The position numbers were made by a program, and so were the translations under genes. The notes beneath the pieces are model-generated. The model was not told where the DNA came from, made no database searches, and saw nothing but the letters and a program-made list of their open reading frames with translations. From the NCBI GenBank assembly GCA_025738555.1, contig JAOVFP010000005.1, positions 2,666,001 through 2,730,000 of the forward strand: a stretch of DNA of 64,000 nt. The letters are read 5' to 3'. Source of the DNA: Cyathus striatus (taxonomy: Eukaryota; Basidiomycota; Agaricomycetes; Agaricales; Nidulariaceae). Numbering within the stretch: position 1 is the first letter of the stretch; the number at the start of each line of letters is the position of its first letter. This document shows, one piece after another, positions 47,407-57,238 of the stretch.

Positions 47407-49199
47407 TTGGAGGGGGTATTGGTGGGGTGAAAAGAAGGGCAGTGGGTGCGGTGGTATAAGGGTTAGGGGAAGCTTGGTGGGCGTGGTATATAACCTGTCC
47501 TTGACGATACGCGGTCCAACCTCGAGATCTAAATGATCGAAAGTTCTTTTCTTCTTCTGTCGCACTGTGTCTTTGGCGTATGTGAAGGTGGTGAGTAATC
47601 TATGTAGGGTAGGTGGCGCTCGCTCGTGCCGGGGGTTCTGAACCAGGGGGGAGCGAACTCTGGCTGCTGGCTGGCCTCGAGGCGATAAGTAATATGTAAG
47701 TAATTGGTGGAGATTATAGTGTAATTTCGGGGGTTTATTTTTGCCTTTGCCTTTTGCCTTGCTTTGATTGCTTTGTATGAGTGGTAATGGTGTTACTACC
47801 GTTGGATTTATACCTAACTTACACTTGGTTTATGTATGATATTGAGAGATATAATTATCTGATACTCAGTGGTCTGGTTCGACCTTTCGTACCATCAGGA
47901 AATCTCACACTGCCATTTGAGTAATGTATCATAATATCATATGTGGGCTGTACTGGTGTTAACTGTAATCGATGTTTGTGTTCTCACCCGTTTGAGCCTA
48001 GTTTCTATATCATCATGCGCGGATCGCTGGGCTTGGATCAGAGATGCCTGAGGCCTGAGGCCTGTGCCGCGCAGATGGCCGGGTGGTCAAAGTGTGTAAG
48101 TAAGTAAGTTTGGAAATGTATTTCATTCAGAGAACATGGAACGTCTGCACGGGGCCGGGGGAATGAAGTAGGAGGCCTGGTGTGAATCTGACAGGAATCA
48201 TTTGGTGGTGTCATTTCAACGGTCATTGGACCCCATGTGCTTCTCCTTGACCTTCGTTTCGGCTGTTCGAACCCGGGAGCTATAGGGAGTGAGCGTTTGG
48301 GATTTTAGACGTAACGCATAAGGTAACGTTTTAAGCTGGTGAGAATTCCGAATGAGCACTGTGTTTGGTTTGGGATCAGATTGGTCTGGGTTACTATTGA
48401 TGCCTTGAGTTGGGAGAGTATGTATGTTTAAGACTGAGTGTTATGGCTTTCCTCGGGGATAGGGAGTTGGGCTCATTTGTGGTAGCTATTGCGATAACGA
48501 TTTAGGCGATCTTGTTGGGACTTGGGGAGTGAGTGAGAATGCGAGCCCAGCACGTGTTGATAGGTGGATGATTGGGTACTTAATCAGTTATATTGCTTGA
48601 GCAGGAGGAGCAGGAGGATGAGGAAGGAGGACGAGGAAAGATAAGTACATCGCTGTTGTCAAATATTACATATTACCTACTACTTACAGCTTACCAGAGT
48701 CCTTCCTTTGCGTTCCTTCCCCTCCCCCTCCCCCGCATTTCCCCGCACTCTGCGGTGAATGTTTCCGTGTCCGTGATACCGTTGAGACACCGGATGGATG
48801 TCAACGGATCTCGGAGGACAATACATGCACCCCTTGTTTTCTCCTCGTACGAGTACCAGTGAAAACGCTCACGATGGGATGGAATAGGGTGGAATTCAAG
48901 TGGAATTTCGTCTCAGCGACTTCACGCACAAGGCACATCGGGCCGGAGGCAATAATCACGCGGCTCGGATTGGCGTGCCTTAGCCGGACTGGACCATTCC
49001 CAATGAGTCACGTCACGATTGTTACAGCGTGACCAGACGTGTTTTTGGAGAGACGTCTGCGTCGGCGACGTGCGTAGTTTGACTTTTTCTTAGCTTAGCT
49101 TCTCCGTCATCTTTATTGGATATCTTCGGATCGTCTCCATCTCCTACTCCGTACATATACCGAATCTCCCCTCCCCATTCGACTACAGCAAACCAAGTT
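47407..49199. other. Region between the two divergent genes
   Basis: It should hold the promoters of the membrane-protein gene (minus strand) and of COA1 (plus strand). No other gene is seen. A stretch near 48995-49075 (ATGAGTCACGTCACGATTG and GTGACCAGACGTGTTTTTGG) has weak parallels at 54920-54960 and 61315-61350 upstream of the other COA1 copies, consistent with the duplication including upstream sequence. Confidence 0.45.
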
Positions 49200-50380
49200 A
49201 TGGCAAGCGTGCTTAAATCGAGTACGCGGATACCCCGCCTCTCATCCTCGTCTTCAGCGTGGAGATCACAATGTGCAACACCAATTGCGGTACGATATGT
49301 GTCGAGGGTGCATGCGCAGCTCCCGAGGCCGCCTCCGCCGACTCAGCAGCCTATCGTTGAGATCTTCAATGGGCCGTCGCGGCCCCGCCCGTATTACGCC
49401 AAACACCCGCCGTTTAAAACTAGGGAGCTGCCTAAACCTACCGTGCGTCTTCCTCTTCTCCCCATATTTCATTTCACACCAGCATCCTAACACCTCGATA
49501 TGAACAGAAAACATGGCCATACATGCTCGCCGCAGGCCTATTCTGCACATCCCTCGGATACCTATTCATGAAACACGTAACGAACCAAGAAATGCTCTCC
49601 AGCTCCGTCTTTCGTTCCATTGTGCGCAGCGTGAAAGAAGATCCCGAGTTGAAAGAGCATCTTGGGGAAGCGATTCGACCACAGGCTGAGTGGTGGCTTA
49701 ATGGTGATCCGAGCGTTACTGGGCATGTGCGTTGTTTTCGTTGAGTTTAGTGTTAGGGGTGGTGGTGCTGATTTGGGTTATGTGCTAGATTAATCAGTTG
49801 GCGGGGAATATTGATGTGAGCTTTAGAATACGCGGCTCGAAAGGTATGTTTTCTTATTTCTTGTCACCCTTGTCTCTGTTGTCTCGCCCCTCCTCCCTTC
49901 CACCTCCCTCCACCTCCTTTGCATCCCCTCCACCTTCCTCACGAGTCTCCACATATCCACCTCCCTCCACCCCTCCCGCCCTCAGGCCTCAATTCCCAAA
50001 ATAGAAACACCATAAATCACCTGCCTTTCTCCCCTTCTCCATCTAAACACGGACTCGGACACGGGCATAACCTAACTGACGTTTACATTTACTTTGTGTT
50101 TCCCAGGTTCCGGTACACTCTATTTCACAAGCATCCGGAAAGAAAAAGGCGTGCCGTTTACTATAAGTAGGTTCTTTTCCCATCTTATTCTTTTTCGTTG
50201 GAGAGGTGTAGGAGGGGTAACGTACTCCTACACTCCTTTTGGCGCTTCGTGCTCCCTTCTCCATGTTCTCCCTATCTCGCGTAGCCGAGTTACTGATTCG
50301 TGTTATTCTGTTTGATAGTACGCTTTAAAGTGATATGCGACGATGGAGCTGTGGTGCATGTTAATGCTTCGCCTGTGTAG
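49200..50380 (+). CDS. COA1: Cytochrome oxidase assembly protein 1 (five exons, intact)
   Basis: COA1 is an inner mitochondrial membrane protein that helps early assembly of cytochrome c oxidase around the Cox1 subunit. Exons: 49200-49442, 49508-49726, 49789-49843, 50107-50166 and 50319-50380, all with GT-AG introns, giving 212 residues. The N terminus (MASVLKSSTRIPRLSSSSSA) is rich in Ser and Arg without acidic residues, as in a mitochondrial presequence. One transmembrane helix follows at about residues 84-102 (WPYMLAAGLFCTSLGYLFM). The family-typical C-terminal part is spread over exons 3-5: INQLAGNIDVSFRIRGSKG, SGTLYFTSIRKEKG and VICDDGAVVHVN. ATG 49200 was chosen because it starts this presequence. 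It is the only intact one of three copies; the others lie at 55140-56343 and 61540-61735. Confidence 0.88.
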
Positions 50381-51075
50381 GATATGGGTATTATGGGATT
50401 ATTTATTGTACAAATCAAGAATGAAAGCGTAGTTGGATGTTCATGTTTGAGCTGTTGAGGTGGAGGGTGTGGTTCCGGGTCCTCGCTGGAGACTGGAGTG
50501 TGTATGCTGTTGCAAGAGGAGGTGATGGGTTCTCAGGCGATATCATTGCTCCTGCTCCAGCCTGCACCACCTGGTGGATTTTACTTCTAATTCATACACC
50601 TTGCTCCCGCTCCCGCTCCGCTCAGCGGCTCACGCTGTATCCTACATAGGCACACCATCTGTCACTCCGTGGACGGCATGACATCGGCCCTCCGATTCCT
50701 ATGCCTCCGCCTAGCCCACCCCAGCCCCAGGTCCCGGGAACACACGAGTTCGTAGTCGAGGTCGAACTGTCAGATTGCCTTTGGCATGGCAGGGAGTGTG
50801 TGTTCGCTGGTTCACTGGTGTATAGTAAGGCGTAGGAGGACTCGAGACGGGATTCGCAAAGGGGGCCGTGGCCGGGTGGGGGGTCAAATGACTGTTTGCA
50901 TAAGAGATTAGATTAGATTAGATGGTTTAAAGATTGAGGTACTTCTGTTCGACTTGTAGGTGTGTTCACTGGTGGCCAGCAACTATATTGCGGCCCGCAA
51001 AATCCATGCAAAATTGACCGCAATAACATTAAATATAATATTCCCTGTAGTAAAATGACGGCTACTACCGATAAT
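50381..51075. other. COA1 3' flank, duplicated
   Basis: No gene. Positions 50630-50900 match 56530-56860 behind the second COA1 copy (for example CCCTCCGATTCCTAT and GGAACACACGAGTTC), so the flank belongs to the tandemly duplicated unit. Confidence 0.55.
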
Positions 51076-51175
51076 CTCTCTGTCTGGGAGTCGAACCCAG
51101 CTTTCGCGCGATATAAATCAATGCGGTAAAGCAAGTGATGACAAGCGCGTGTACTAACCGATATACTAACAAAGA
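51076..51175 (-). tRNA. tRNA-Asp (anticodon GTC) with a 28-nt intron, copy 1
   Basis: Read on the minus strand from 51175, it forms a full cloverleaf of 72 nt after removal of the intron. The acceptor stem is TCTTTGT with ACAGAGA, the D arm GTAT/GTAC with GG in the loop, the anticodon stem CGCGC/GCGCG with loop TTGTCAC, the T arm CTGGG/CCCAG around TTCGACT, and discriminator G73 is present. The GTC anticodon is at 51142-51140. The intron (51138-51111) sits right after A37, the canonical place. The B box GGTTCGACTCC is perfect. A TTTT lies about 22 nt downstream as a possible Pol III stop. It decodes Asp codons. Confidence 0.88.
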
Positions 51176-51307
51176 GTTATTGTTATGTTGATCACTAACT
51201 TATAATTATAGGCAAGATTCTCACCAATTCACTGATGCCAATACAAGTAGCATATCTGCTTGTTACATGCCAGCCACAGACAAGCCACAGATTACATAAT
51301 TGTTATA

Positions 51308-51597
51308 GCGCAGTGTAAATCTCTTGTTCTAAGTCGAAATATCAGGACAGAATAATCCTCTCTTCCTTTTGGACTTTCAAGCCCTCCCAAGGAGAAAGTG
51401 ATTCATCTACATGCTTCCAGAAATAAACGGCAGAATCCTCGCCTAGTGACATTTTCTCATCCGCCTGCACATCCTGTTTATAATCGTTGGTGGATGTGCA
51501 CAACTTCCAAAGAGCGGCGATGCGTGGATCGCTGAGATGTGCCTGTCTACACGCTTGCACAAAAGCTTTCAGTCCCTACTCCGACATCTCTGTCTCA
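51308..51597 (-). pseudogene. F-box protein pseudogene, C-terminal stub
   Basis: It matches the last 90 or so codons of the F-box genes to its right: GLKAFVQACRQAHLSDPRIA and EDSAVYFWKHVDESLSPWEG. A TAG replaces the Gln of the conserved SEQGLKAF motif, and upstream of MSE the sequence becomes unrelated at about 51600. It lies between the two tRNA-Asp genes. Confidence 0.85.
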
Positions 51598-51792
51598 TGT
51601 CATAGGAATAAACTGCTCCAGAATCCAATATTCAGAAGCTCTATAAGAGGTTTCACAATTTTTTGAAATCCGCCACACATTCACAAGTACACCAGAATTC
51701 AATGAAAGGTCCATTGAAGGCCTGAGACACGAATTGTCTGGGAGTGTGCGCAAAAATGAGAAGAAAAATAGAAATCTGATCATTCCGGTTAA

Positions 51793-51896
51793 CTCTCTGA
51801 CTAGGAGTCGAACCCAGCTTTCACGCGATACATATCAACGACAACTCATGGACCACTGATGACAGGCGCGTGTACTAACACATATACTATCAAAGA
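51793..51896 (-). tRNA. tRNA-Asp (anticodon GTC) with a 32-nt intron, copy 2
   Basis: Read from 51896 on the minus strand. Acceptor stem TCTTTGA/TCAGAGA, D arm GTAT/GTAC, anticodon stem CGCGC/GCGTG with loop CTGTCAC, T arm CTGGG/CCTAG, discriminator G. The anticodon is at 51863-51861 and the intron at 51859-51828. The acceptor base pair changed on both sides relative to copy 1 (T with A, now A with T), a compensatory change that speaks for a folded RNA. The D loop has lost the usual GG (TGTGTT), so function is slightly less sure. A TTTTT follows about 25 nt downstream. Confidence 0.82.
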
Positions 51897-52168
51897 CTTA
51901 TTGCCACATTATGATATTGGTCAATAGCATGTAATCTACGGTTGGCTCATGCTCGAAATAAAACTAAAGACTCAAGAGAGAGAGATTCGGACAAAAATGT
52001 GATGGCCAAGTTGAAACCAGAAATACGAGTGGGCTGAATTATTGGCGATTCACACCAATTCAGTGGTGCTGAGCACATGCTAGTATTGAAGTCAAATTGA
52101 AGAATTAAGGATATCATATCTGCATACATGTCAGCCATCGACACTGACAGACTACTTACATGTAATTG

Positions 52169-54016
52169 TTATAGCGTAGTGTAAATCTCCTGTTCCAAGC
52201 CGTGAATAACCCTCTCCTCCTTTTGGACTTTCAAACCCTCCAAAGGAGAAAGCGATTCATCTACATGCTTCCAGAAATAAATGGCAGAGTCCTCGCCTAG
52301 TAACACTTCCTCATCCGCCTGCACATCAGGCTGTTTATAATCGTTGATGGATATGCACAACTTCCGAAGAGCAGCGATGCGTGGATCACTAAGATGTGCC
52401 TTTCTACGCGCTTTCACAAAGGCTTTCAGTCCCTGCTCCGATATCCCTGTCATATATCTATGGTCGCAGTAGAGCACCTCTAGCTGTGGACATATGATCT
52501 CTGAATAGTCTTTTCCCGCAGGCGATAGAGCAGACAATAGGTCATCATTGAGGACATGGCTATACTGCAACATATGAGAATATGGCGATTTATTTATATC
52601 ACTCCCGATGTTGGTCGTGGAAATCAGTAGACTTGTTATATTTGGTATATGCTGGAGGACTTGCAGCAATTGAGCAGACGTTGAGAGCCAATATGGCGTA
52701 TAAAGTCCCAATGATACACCACCTTCACTAGAGCACAGTGTCATCTTTAATATATTTTCAGCCAGTGAGAAGAACGGCCTGTTAGTTTCACCGCGAGGTC
52801 CCGTAGTAAATTCGAAATCAAGCTGCCGAATAGCAGGAAGATACAGGTGTTTCACGAAGTTCACAGCGTCCGTTGTTGGCGTTAGCGACAGGCTAAGCAT
52901 AGTCAAATGATGAAGTGGAATAACAGCCATTGTTTGTGGCCATGTATTAGTATTAATACTGGGCGCATACATGATGTTTGATGTCACAGTCAACTTCAAT
53001 ATATTCAAAGCCAGGCAGCGACAAATGATCGCAGATGATACATCGCGCAAATTCACTTCGGAAAGACTCGGAAATGGAGGCAGTCTTAGGTTCAACTCGG
53101 TGAGTTGTTCCCAGACATGTTTTGGGGTCGAAGATAAGTCTACAGAATTGAAGTAGACGCCGCTAATCGTAGCAGTATTAACCTGTGAAGGAAGAAGGCC
53201 TACAATGGTTGTCCATTTCACCAATAGTGTTCGAGGATCAGGAATCTGATTAACGTGAATATGAACATTCTTTAGCATTGGCATGCATTCAGTCGTCAGA
53301 CCGTCCGGGCCACTCCCGATTAAACCATAAAAAGTGTCTTTTGTGATATGCATGTTAATGTCACGCCAGTGTTTGTGGTACGGCACTATGCTGTTTCTCA
53401 GGAACGATGTATGTAATTCCTGAAATCTGTGATTGATACTGTGTGAATCATCTTGATAGTGCATTTGAAGAATCTGATAAATGGATATAGATAGTGGACA
53501 TGTGCCAGCTCGCGCTAGCCACTCCTTTGTACCAGCTTCACGCTGGCTGAGTTTCAGGCGCAGGAGAGCTTCACGCACTGGAACGTAGCTGGCGACATAT
53601 GGATGACCTCTGACTTGGACACTGGGAAGAACGATATGAATTGCAGCCCACAACCGCGGTGTCGAGTGAGCAATGTTCCTCCAAGAGCTGCTGACTTGTG
53701 TTAATAATATAGGTGCTTCTATGGCACTCATACAGGGATTGCGATCTGGAGGAAGGCATGCTAAAAAAATTGCCTCGAGGATATCACGATTGAGCCTCCG
53801 AACAGGTGTTAACAAAGCTCGGTGCTGTTCAGCAAGGTCTGATATTTTCAGACGTTTGGCCTGCAGAAGTTCCAACTGTTGACGAAGCTGGTTAATTTCT
53901 ACATCGATGGCATGGACTTCTTTAGATGAGATATCTAAGAAGTCCTGGATTTGCCTTGCCTCTTCGACGGAGGGAATGTAATTGGTGCCAAGGTGCTGTT
54001 TGAAAGAAGAATCCAT
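52169..54016 (-). CDS. F-box domain protein, paralogue 1 (intact)
   Basis: This is a 615-residue single-exon coding region. F-box proteins recruit targets to SCF ubiquitin ligases through Skp1; the target here is unknown. Visible parts: a coiled-coil-like segment (about residues 22-58, VHAIDVEINQLRQQLELLQAKR in part), an F-box-like segment (about 70-127, with PVRRLNRDILEAIFLACLPP and VSSSWRNIAHSTPRLW), then a long C-terminal region that should fold as irregular leucine-rich repeats. The start ATG 54016 follows a 40-nt 5' UTR intron (54075-54036, GTGAGT to TTGCAG) that is also present in paralogues 2 and 3. Such F-box genes are numerous in mushroom genomes. Tandem partners are at 57239 and 61897. 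Confidence 0.87.
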   Translation of the reverse strand: MDSSFKQHLGTNYIPSVEEARQIQDFLDISSKEVHAIDVEINQLRQQLELLQAKRLKISDLAEQHRALLTPVRRLNRDILEAIFLACLPPDRNPCMSAIEAPILLTQVSSSWRNIAHSTPRLWAAIHIVLPSVQVRGHPYVASYVPVREALLRLKLSQREAGTKEWLARAGTCPLSISIYQILQMHYQDDSHSINHRFQELHTSFLRNSIVPYHKHWRDINMHITKDTFYGLIGSGPDGLTTECMPMLKNVHIHVNQIPDPRTLLVKWTTIVGLLPSQVNTATISGVYFNSVDLSSTPKHVWEQLTELNLRLPPFPSLSEVNLRDVSSAIICRCLALNILKLTVTSNIMYAPSINTNTWPQTMAVIPLHHLTMLSLSLTPTTDAVNFVKHLYLPAIRQLDFEFTTGPRGETNRPFFSLAENILKMTLCSSEGGVSLGLYTPYWLSTSAQLLQVLQHIPNITSLLISTTNIGSDINKSPYSHMLQYSHVLNDDLLSALSPAGKDYSEIICPQLEVLYCDHRYMTGISEQGLKAFVKARRKAHLSDPRIAALRKLCISINDYKQPDVQADEEVLLGEDSAIYFWKHVDESLSPLEGLKVQKEERVIHGLEQEIYTTL

Positions 54017-54079
54017 GTATATCGTTGACTGGGACCTGCAAGTTGGAAGTACGAAAGAGGATCCAGTAAACTCACTTGT

Positions 54080-55113
54080 GCGTTGATACTATCTGTTATA
54101 GTGACTGTGATATTGATAGTTGATATGCACTGCTGTACAGTCGCGATGTTGATCGTTAATCACCGGTTGTTCCCATGTTAACGTATTATCCAATTCCCAC
54201 CAGCTTCGGCCACCAGTTATTTATAATATTAACCGCTGGTGGAGGGTACTCGTACGATTGAAGCAAAGCGAAGCAGCACTAAAAGGTATATATAATTACA
54301 CTTAGTAATCTGTGGATGCCTCAAGCCTGTTATTATTAACGAAGCTTCATAATTAACTCTTTGTACAGTGCTCACCTTCGACGTTGAAATTACTAATTAT
54401 AGTATTTCTATCGATAGACGACACCTATCACCTGATGTTGTTTGATGTAAAGAGAAGTTCGGTTGTAACTTATTTCTCTGATCTGATGAAAAAAAATCAA
54501 GCACATAAATGCTATTTATACGACTCCAGTAAGCATTATGGTCGTCCTTTTAAATTAAAAAAGACTTGCCTGAATAATTGTATCTCCCCCCAGGACGCGT
54601 TCTTTCTAGTGGCTAATATTAAGGCAACGTTGCGGCTTTTGACTGGGCTTAACGCTTAATGACGCATGTACGTAGGTAGAAGAACCAAAGAAGAACATTG
54701 AATCAACGTTGAATGCGAAAGGATTCGAGGTCAAAGACATCTACTACAAACAAAGTCAAACAAGAGCTGTCATCTGATTCCCCGGCCCCTCGGAGTCGTG
54801 CTTCGAACCTTTTTGTCCGGGCCTTTCAAGTTGTTCTACGAACTCATATCAGCTCATATCGTTAGGTTCTCCAAGGATGGATATGTTCTAGTATAACATT
54901 ACTGCAACATCGAATTATAGGGTGACGAGGCGTGTTTCTGCGGGAGAAGTAAGTTGGTTTTTCCATCTGCTACTGCCATAGTCACCAGCGTCCGCTAGGA
55001 AATGTACTGACTCTCTTAATAGATGCGCAGTGCTGGGCCTTCAGTAGCAAGATAACCGCTACCACAACAGCGTATGCTTAGTCAACATCTTTAATGGCCT
55101 GTCGACCTGGGTT
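54080..55113. other. Upstream region of F-box paralogue 1
   Basis: Positions 54076-54430 match 59160-59450 upstream of paralogue 2 (for example GTATTTCTATCG), so the promoter region was duplicated with the gene. A plus-strand frame at 54384-54659 (91 codons, starting at TTG) has an unusual lysine- and tyrosine-containing composition but no recognisable domain and no counterpart beyond 54430 in the other units. Confidence 0.45.
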
Positions 55114-55139
55114 GTGTGGTTAGATTATCCAGCTGGCAG

Positions 55140-56343
55140 GGAATATTCATCCTCATCTTCAGCGTGGAGATCACAAACTGCAATATCGATTTCGGTACGA
55201 TATGTGTTGAAGGTACATACGCGCAAGCGTGCTCGCCTCAGCTACGCGGATACCCTGCCTCTCGTCCTCTTCTTCAGCATGGAGATCACAAAATGCAATA
55301 CCGATTTTGGTACGATATGTATCGAGGGTGCATACGGAGCTCCAGAGGCCTCCCCTGCCGAAGCAGCAGCCTATCATTGAGATCTTCCATGGGCCCCCGC
55401 GGTCCCGTCCGTATTACGCCAAGCACCCCCCGTTTCTGACTATGGAGTTGTCTAAACCTACCGTGCGTCTTCCTTCCTTGCGTTTTCCTCCCGTATCGCA
55501 TTCTTACGCCCAAGCATACTTAGATGTTAACGTAAAAAATGGCTCTACATGCTCGCAGTAGGCCTCTTCTGCAGCTACCTACCCATGAAACACGCAACGA
55601 ACCAAGAAATGCTCTCCAGCTCCATCTTCCGCTCCACAGTGCGCAGCGTGAAAGAGGATCCGGAGTTGAATGAGCACCTTGGGGAAGCGATTCGACCGCA
55701 GCCTGAGTGATGGCTTAATGGTGAGCGTTTCTTTTGTTTCCTTTGTGTGGGGTGTTGCACGGTACTGAGATTTTGGGTTGTGTGGTAGATTAATCAGTCG
55801 GCGAGGGATATCGATGTGAGCCTTAGAATACGTGTGTCGAAAGGTATGTTTCTTGTCTCTTGTCACCGTTGTTTCTGTTGTCTCGCCTCTCCTCTCCCTT
55901 GTTCTTCTCCCACCTCCACTTCTATCCACCTCCCTCCACCCCCTCCTAAGGGCATCCCACTCCTGCCCTCGTTTCCCAGAACAGACACCATAATCAATTC
56001 CAGGCACGAACCGGACTGACCTTTGCATTTCCCAGGTTCCGGTACACTCTATTTCACGAGCATCCGGAAGGAAGGGAGCGTGTCGTTTACTATAAGTGGG
56101 TTCTTTTCTCATACTTTTATTGGTATTGGTGTTAGTTCGTTTTGGTGTGTGGGGAGGGGCGGCGAGAGGGTACGACGTACTCACTTCGCCTGCGCTAGGC
56201 GCTACCTCTCCATGTTCTTATTCCCCCTACTTCGCTTAGACATCTTACTGATTCATGTTGGCCTGTTTGTTAGTACGCTTCAAAGTGATATGCGGCAATG
56301 GAGCTGTTGTGCATGTTAATGCTTCGCCTGTGTATAGATTATG
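55140..56343 (+). pseudogene. COA1 pseudogene (second copy)
   Basis: This is a duplicate of COA1. The exon 1 start is present twice in a row (SSSSAWRSQTAISISVRYV at about 55150 and SSSSAWRSQNAIPILVRYV at about 55270). The acceptor of intron 1 has lost its AG (GTAAAAAATGGCTC instead of ACAGAAAACATGGC), and a TGA at 55708-55710 interrupts exon 2 after RPQPE. Later exons remain readable: INQSARDIDVSLRIRVSKG, SGTLYFTSIRKEGSVSFTI and VICGNGAVVHVNASPV. No translated full-length product is possible. Confidence 0.85.
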
Positions 56344-57238
56344 ACTATGGGGTATTTATTGTACAAAATGAAGAATGAAAACGTAATTTGATGCTCATTG
56401 GTTTGCCTTGTCAAGTTGGAAGGGTGCGGTGCTTGCTGGAGCGTGGTCATGGCTATGGCAATGAGGTGATGGTTTCAGAATCTCAGTGGTGGATTTTACT
56501 TCGTGGACCTCGCTCCCGCTCACGCCCTCCTGCACGCTGTATGTGACATATCCTAGGCACACCATATGTCACTCCGTATGACGTCAGCCCTCCGATTCCT
56601 ATCCCTCAGCCCAGCACCAGCTCCCAGGAACACACGAGTTCATAGTTGAGGTGCCTATGGGCATGGTAGGGAGTGTGTGTATTCCGTGTGTCTTTTTTCC
56701 GGTGGAGGGTGTATAAGGAGGGAGGAAGAGGGGGAGTTCGTGAAGGGGGCCGGGGCTGGGAGGGTCAAATGACTGTTTTGGGTGTTCAGTGATGTGATTG
56801 GATTGGGGGAGATAAGATATGATTAGATGGCTTTAGTGGTGATTTCTTGATTAACAGATACTTTTGTTTCGGATCTCTGTAGGTTCATTACTGGCACGAT
56901 GTACAATGCACAACCGGTATCCTCCATCTGTGTATAATATACAAAGATTCAGAAATAAGCTCCAGACGCACCAGAGGTGTCTCACGCAGTAGATTTCTCC
57001 ACTGACAAGCTATATAGGTCTCTGACAAGTCTCTGGCACGATGCATGAAGCACACTCGGTTTTAGCATCATACTGACGTCTACTTTGTGGTGTTGTGTAA
57101 CTCTTTGTCGGTGACTAGGTTCAAACTTCACTAGCAAGATATACAACGGAGCACTGCACGCTTGGAAATATTGATGGGTATATACTTTCATATCTGCTCG
57201 TTTGGTGCGTGCCGGCGGCGGGCTGCTCATAGCTATTA
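56344..57238. other. Flank between COA1 pseudogene and F-box paralogue 2
   Basis: The first half matches the COA1 3' flank at 50630-50900. No tRNA-Asp is found here, unlike the corresponding place in unit 1. Nothing else recognised. Confidence 0.5.

Noticed and set aside
54384..54659. 91-codon plus-strand frame as a gene
   Set aside because: It starts with TTG, has no counterpart in the duplicated units beyond 54430, and no recognisable motif. Mentioned only in the intergenic entry.
57000..57238. A third tRNA-Asp beside F-box paralogue 2
   Set aside because: I looked for the B box GGTTCGACTCC and the acceptor words in the corresponding region and found none.
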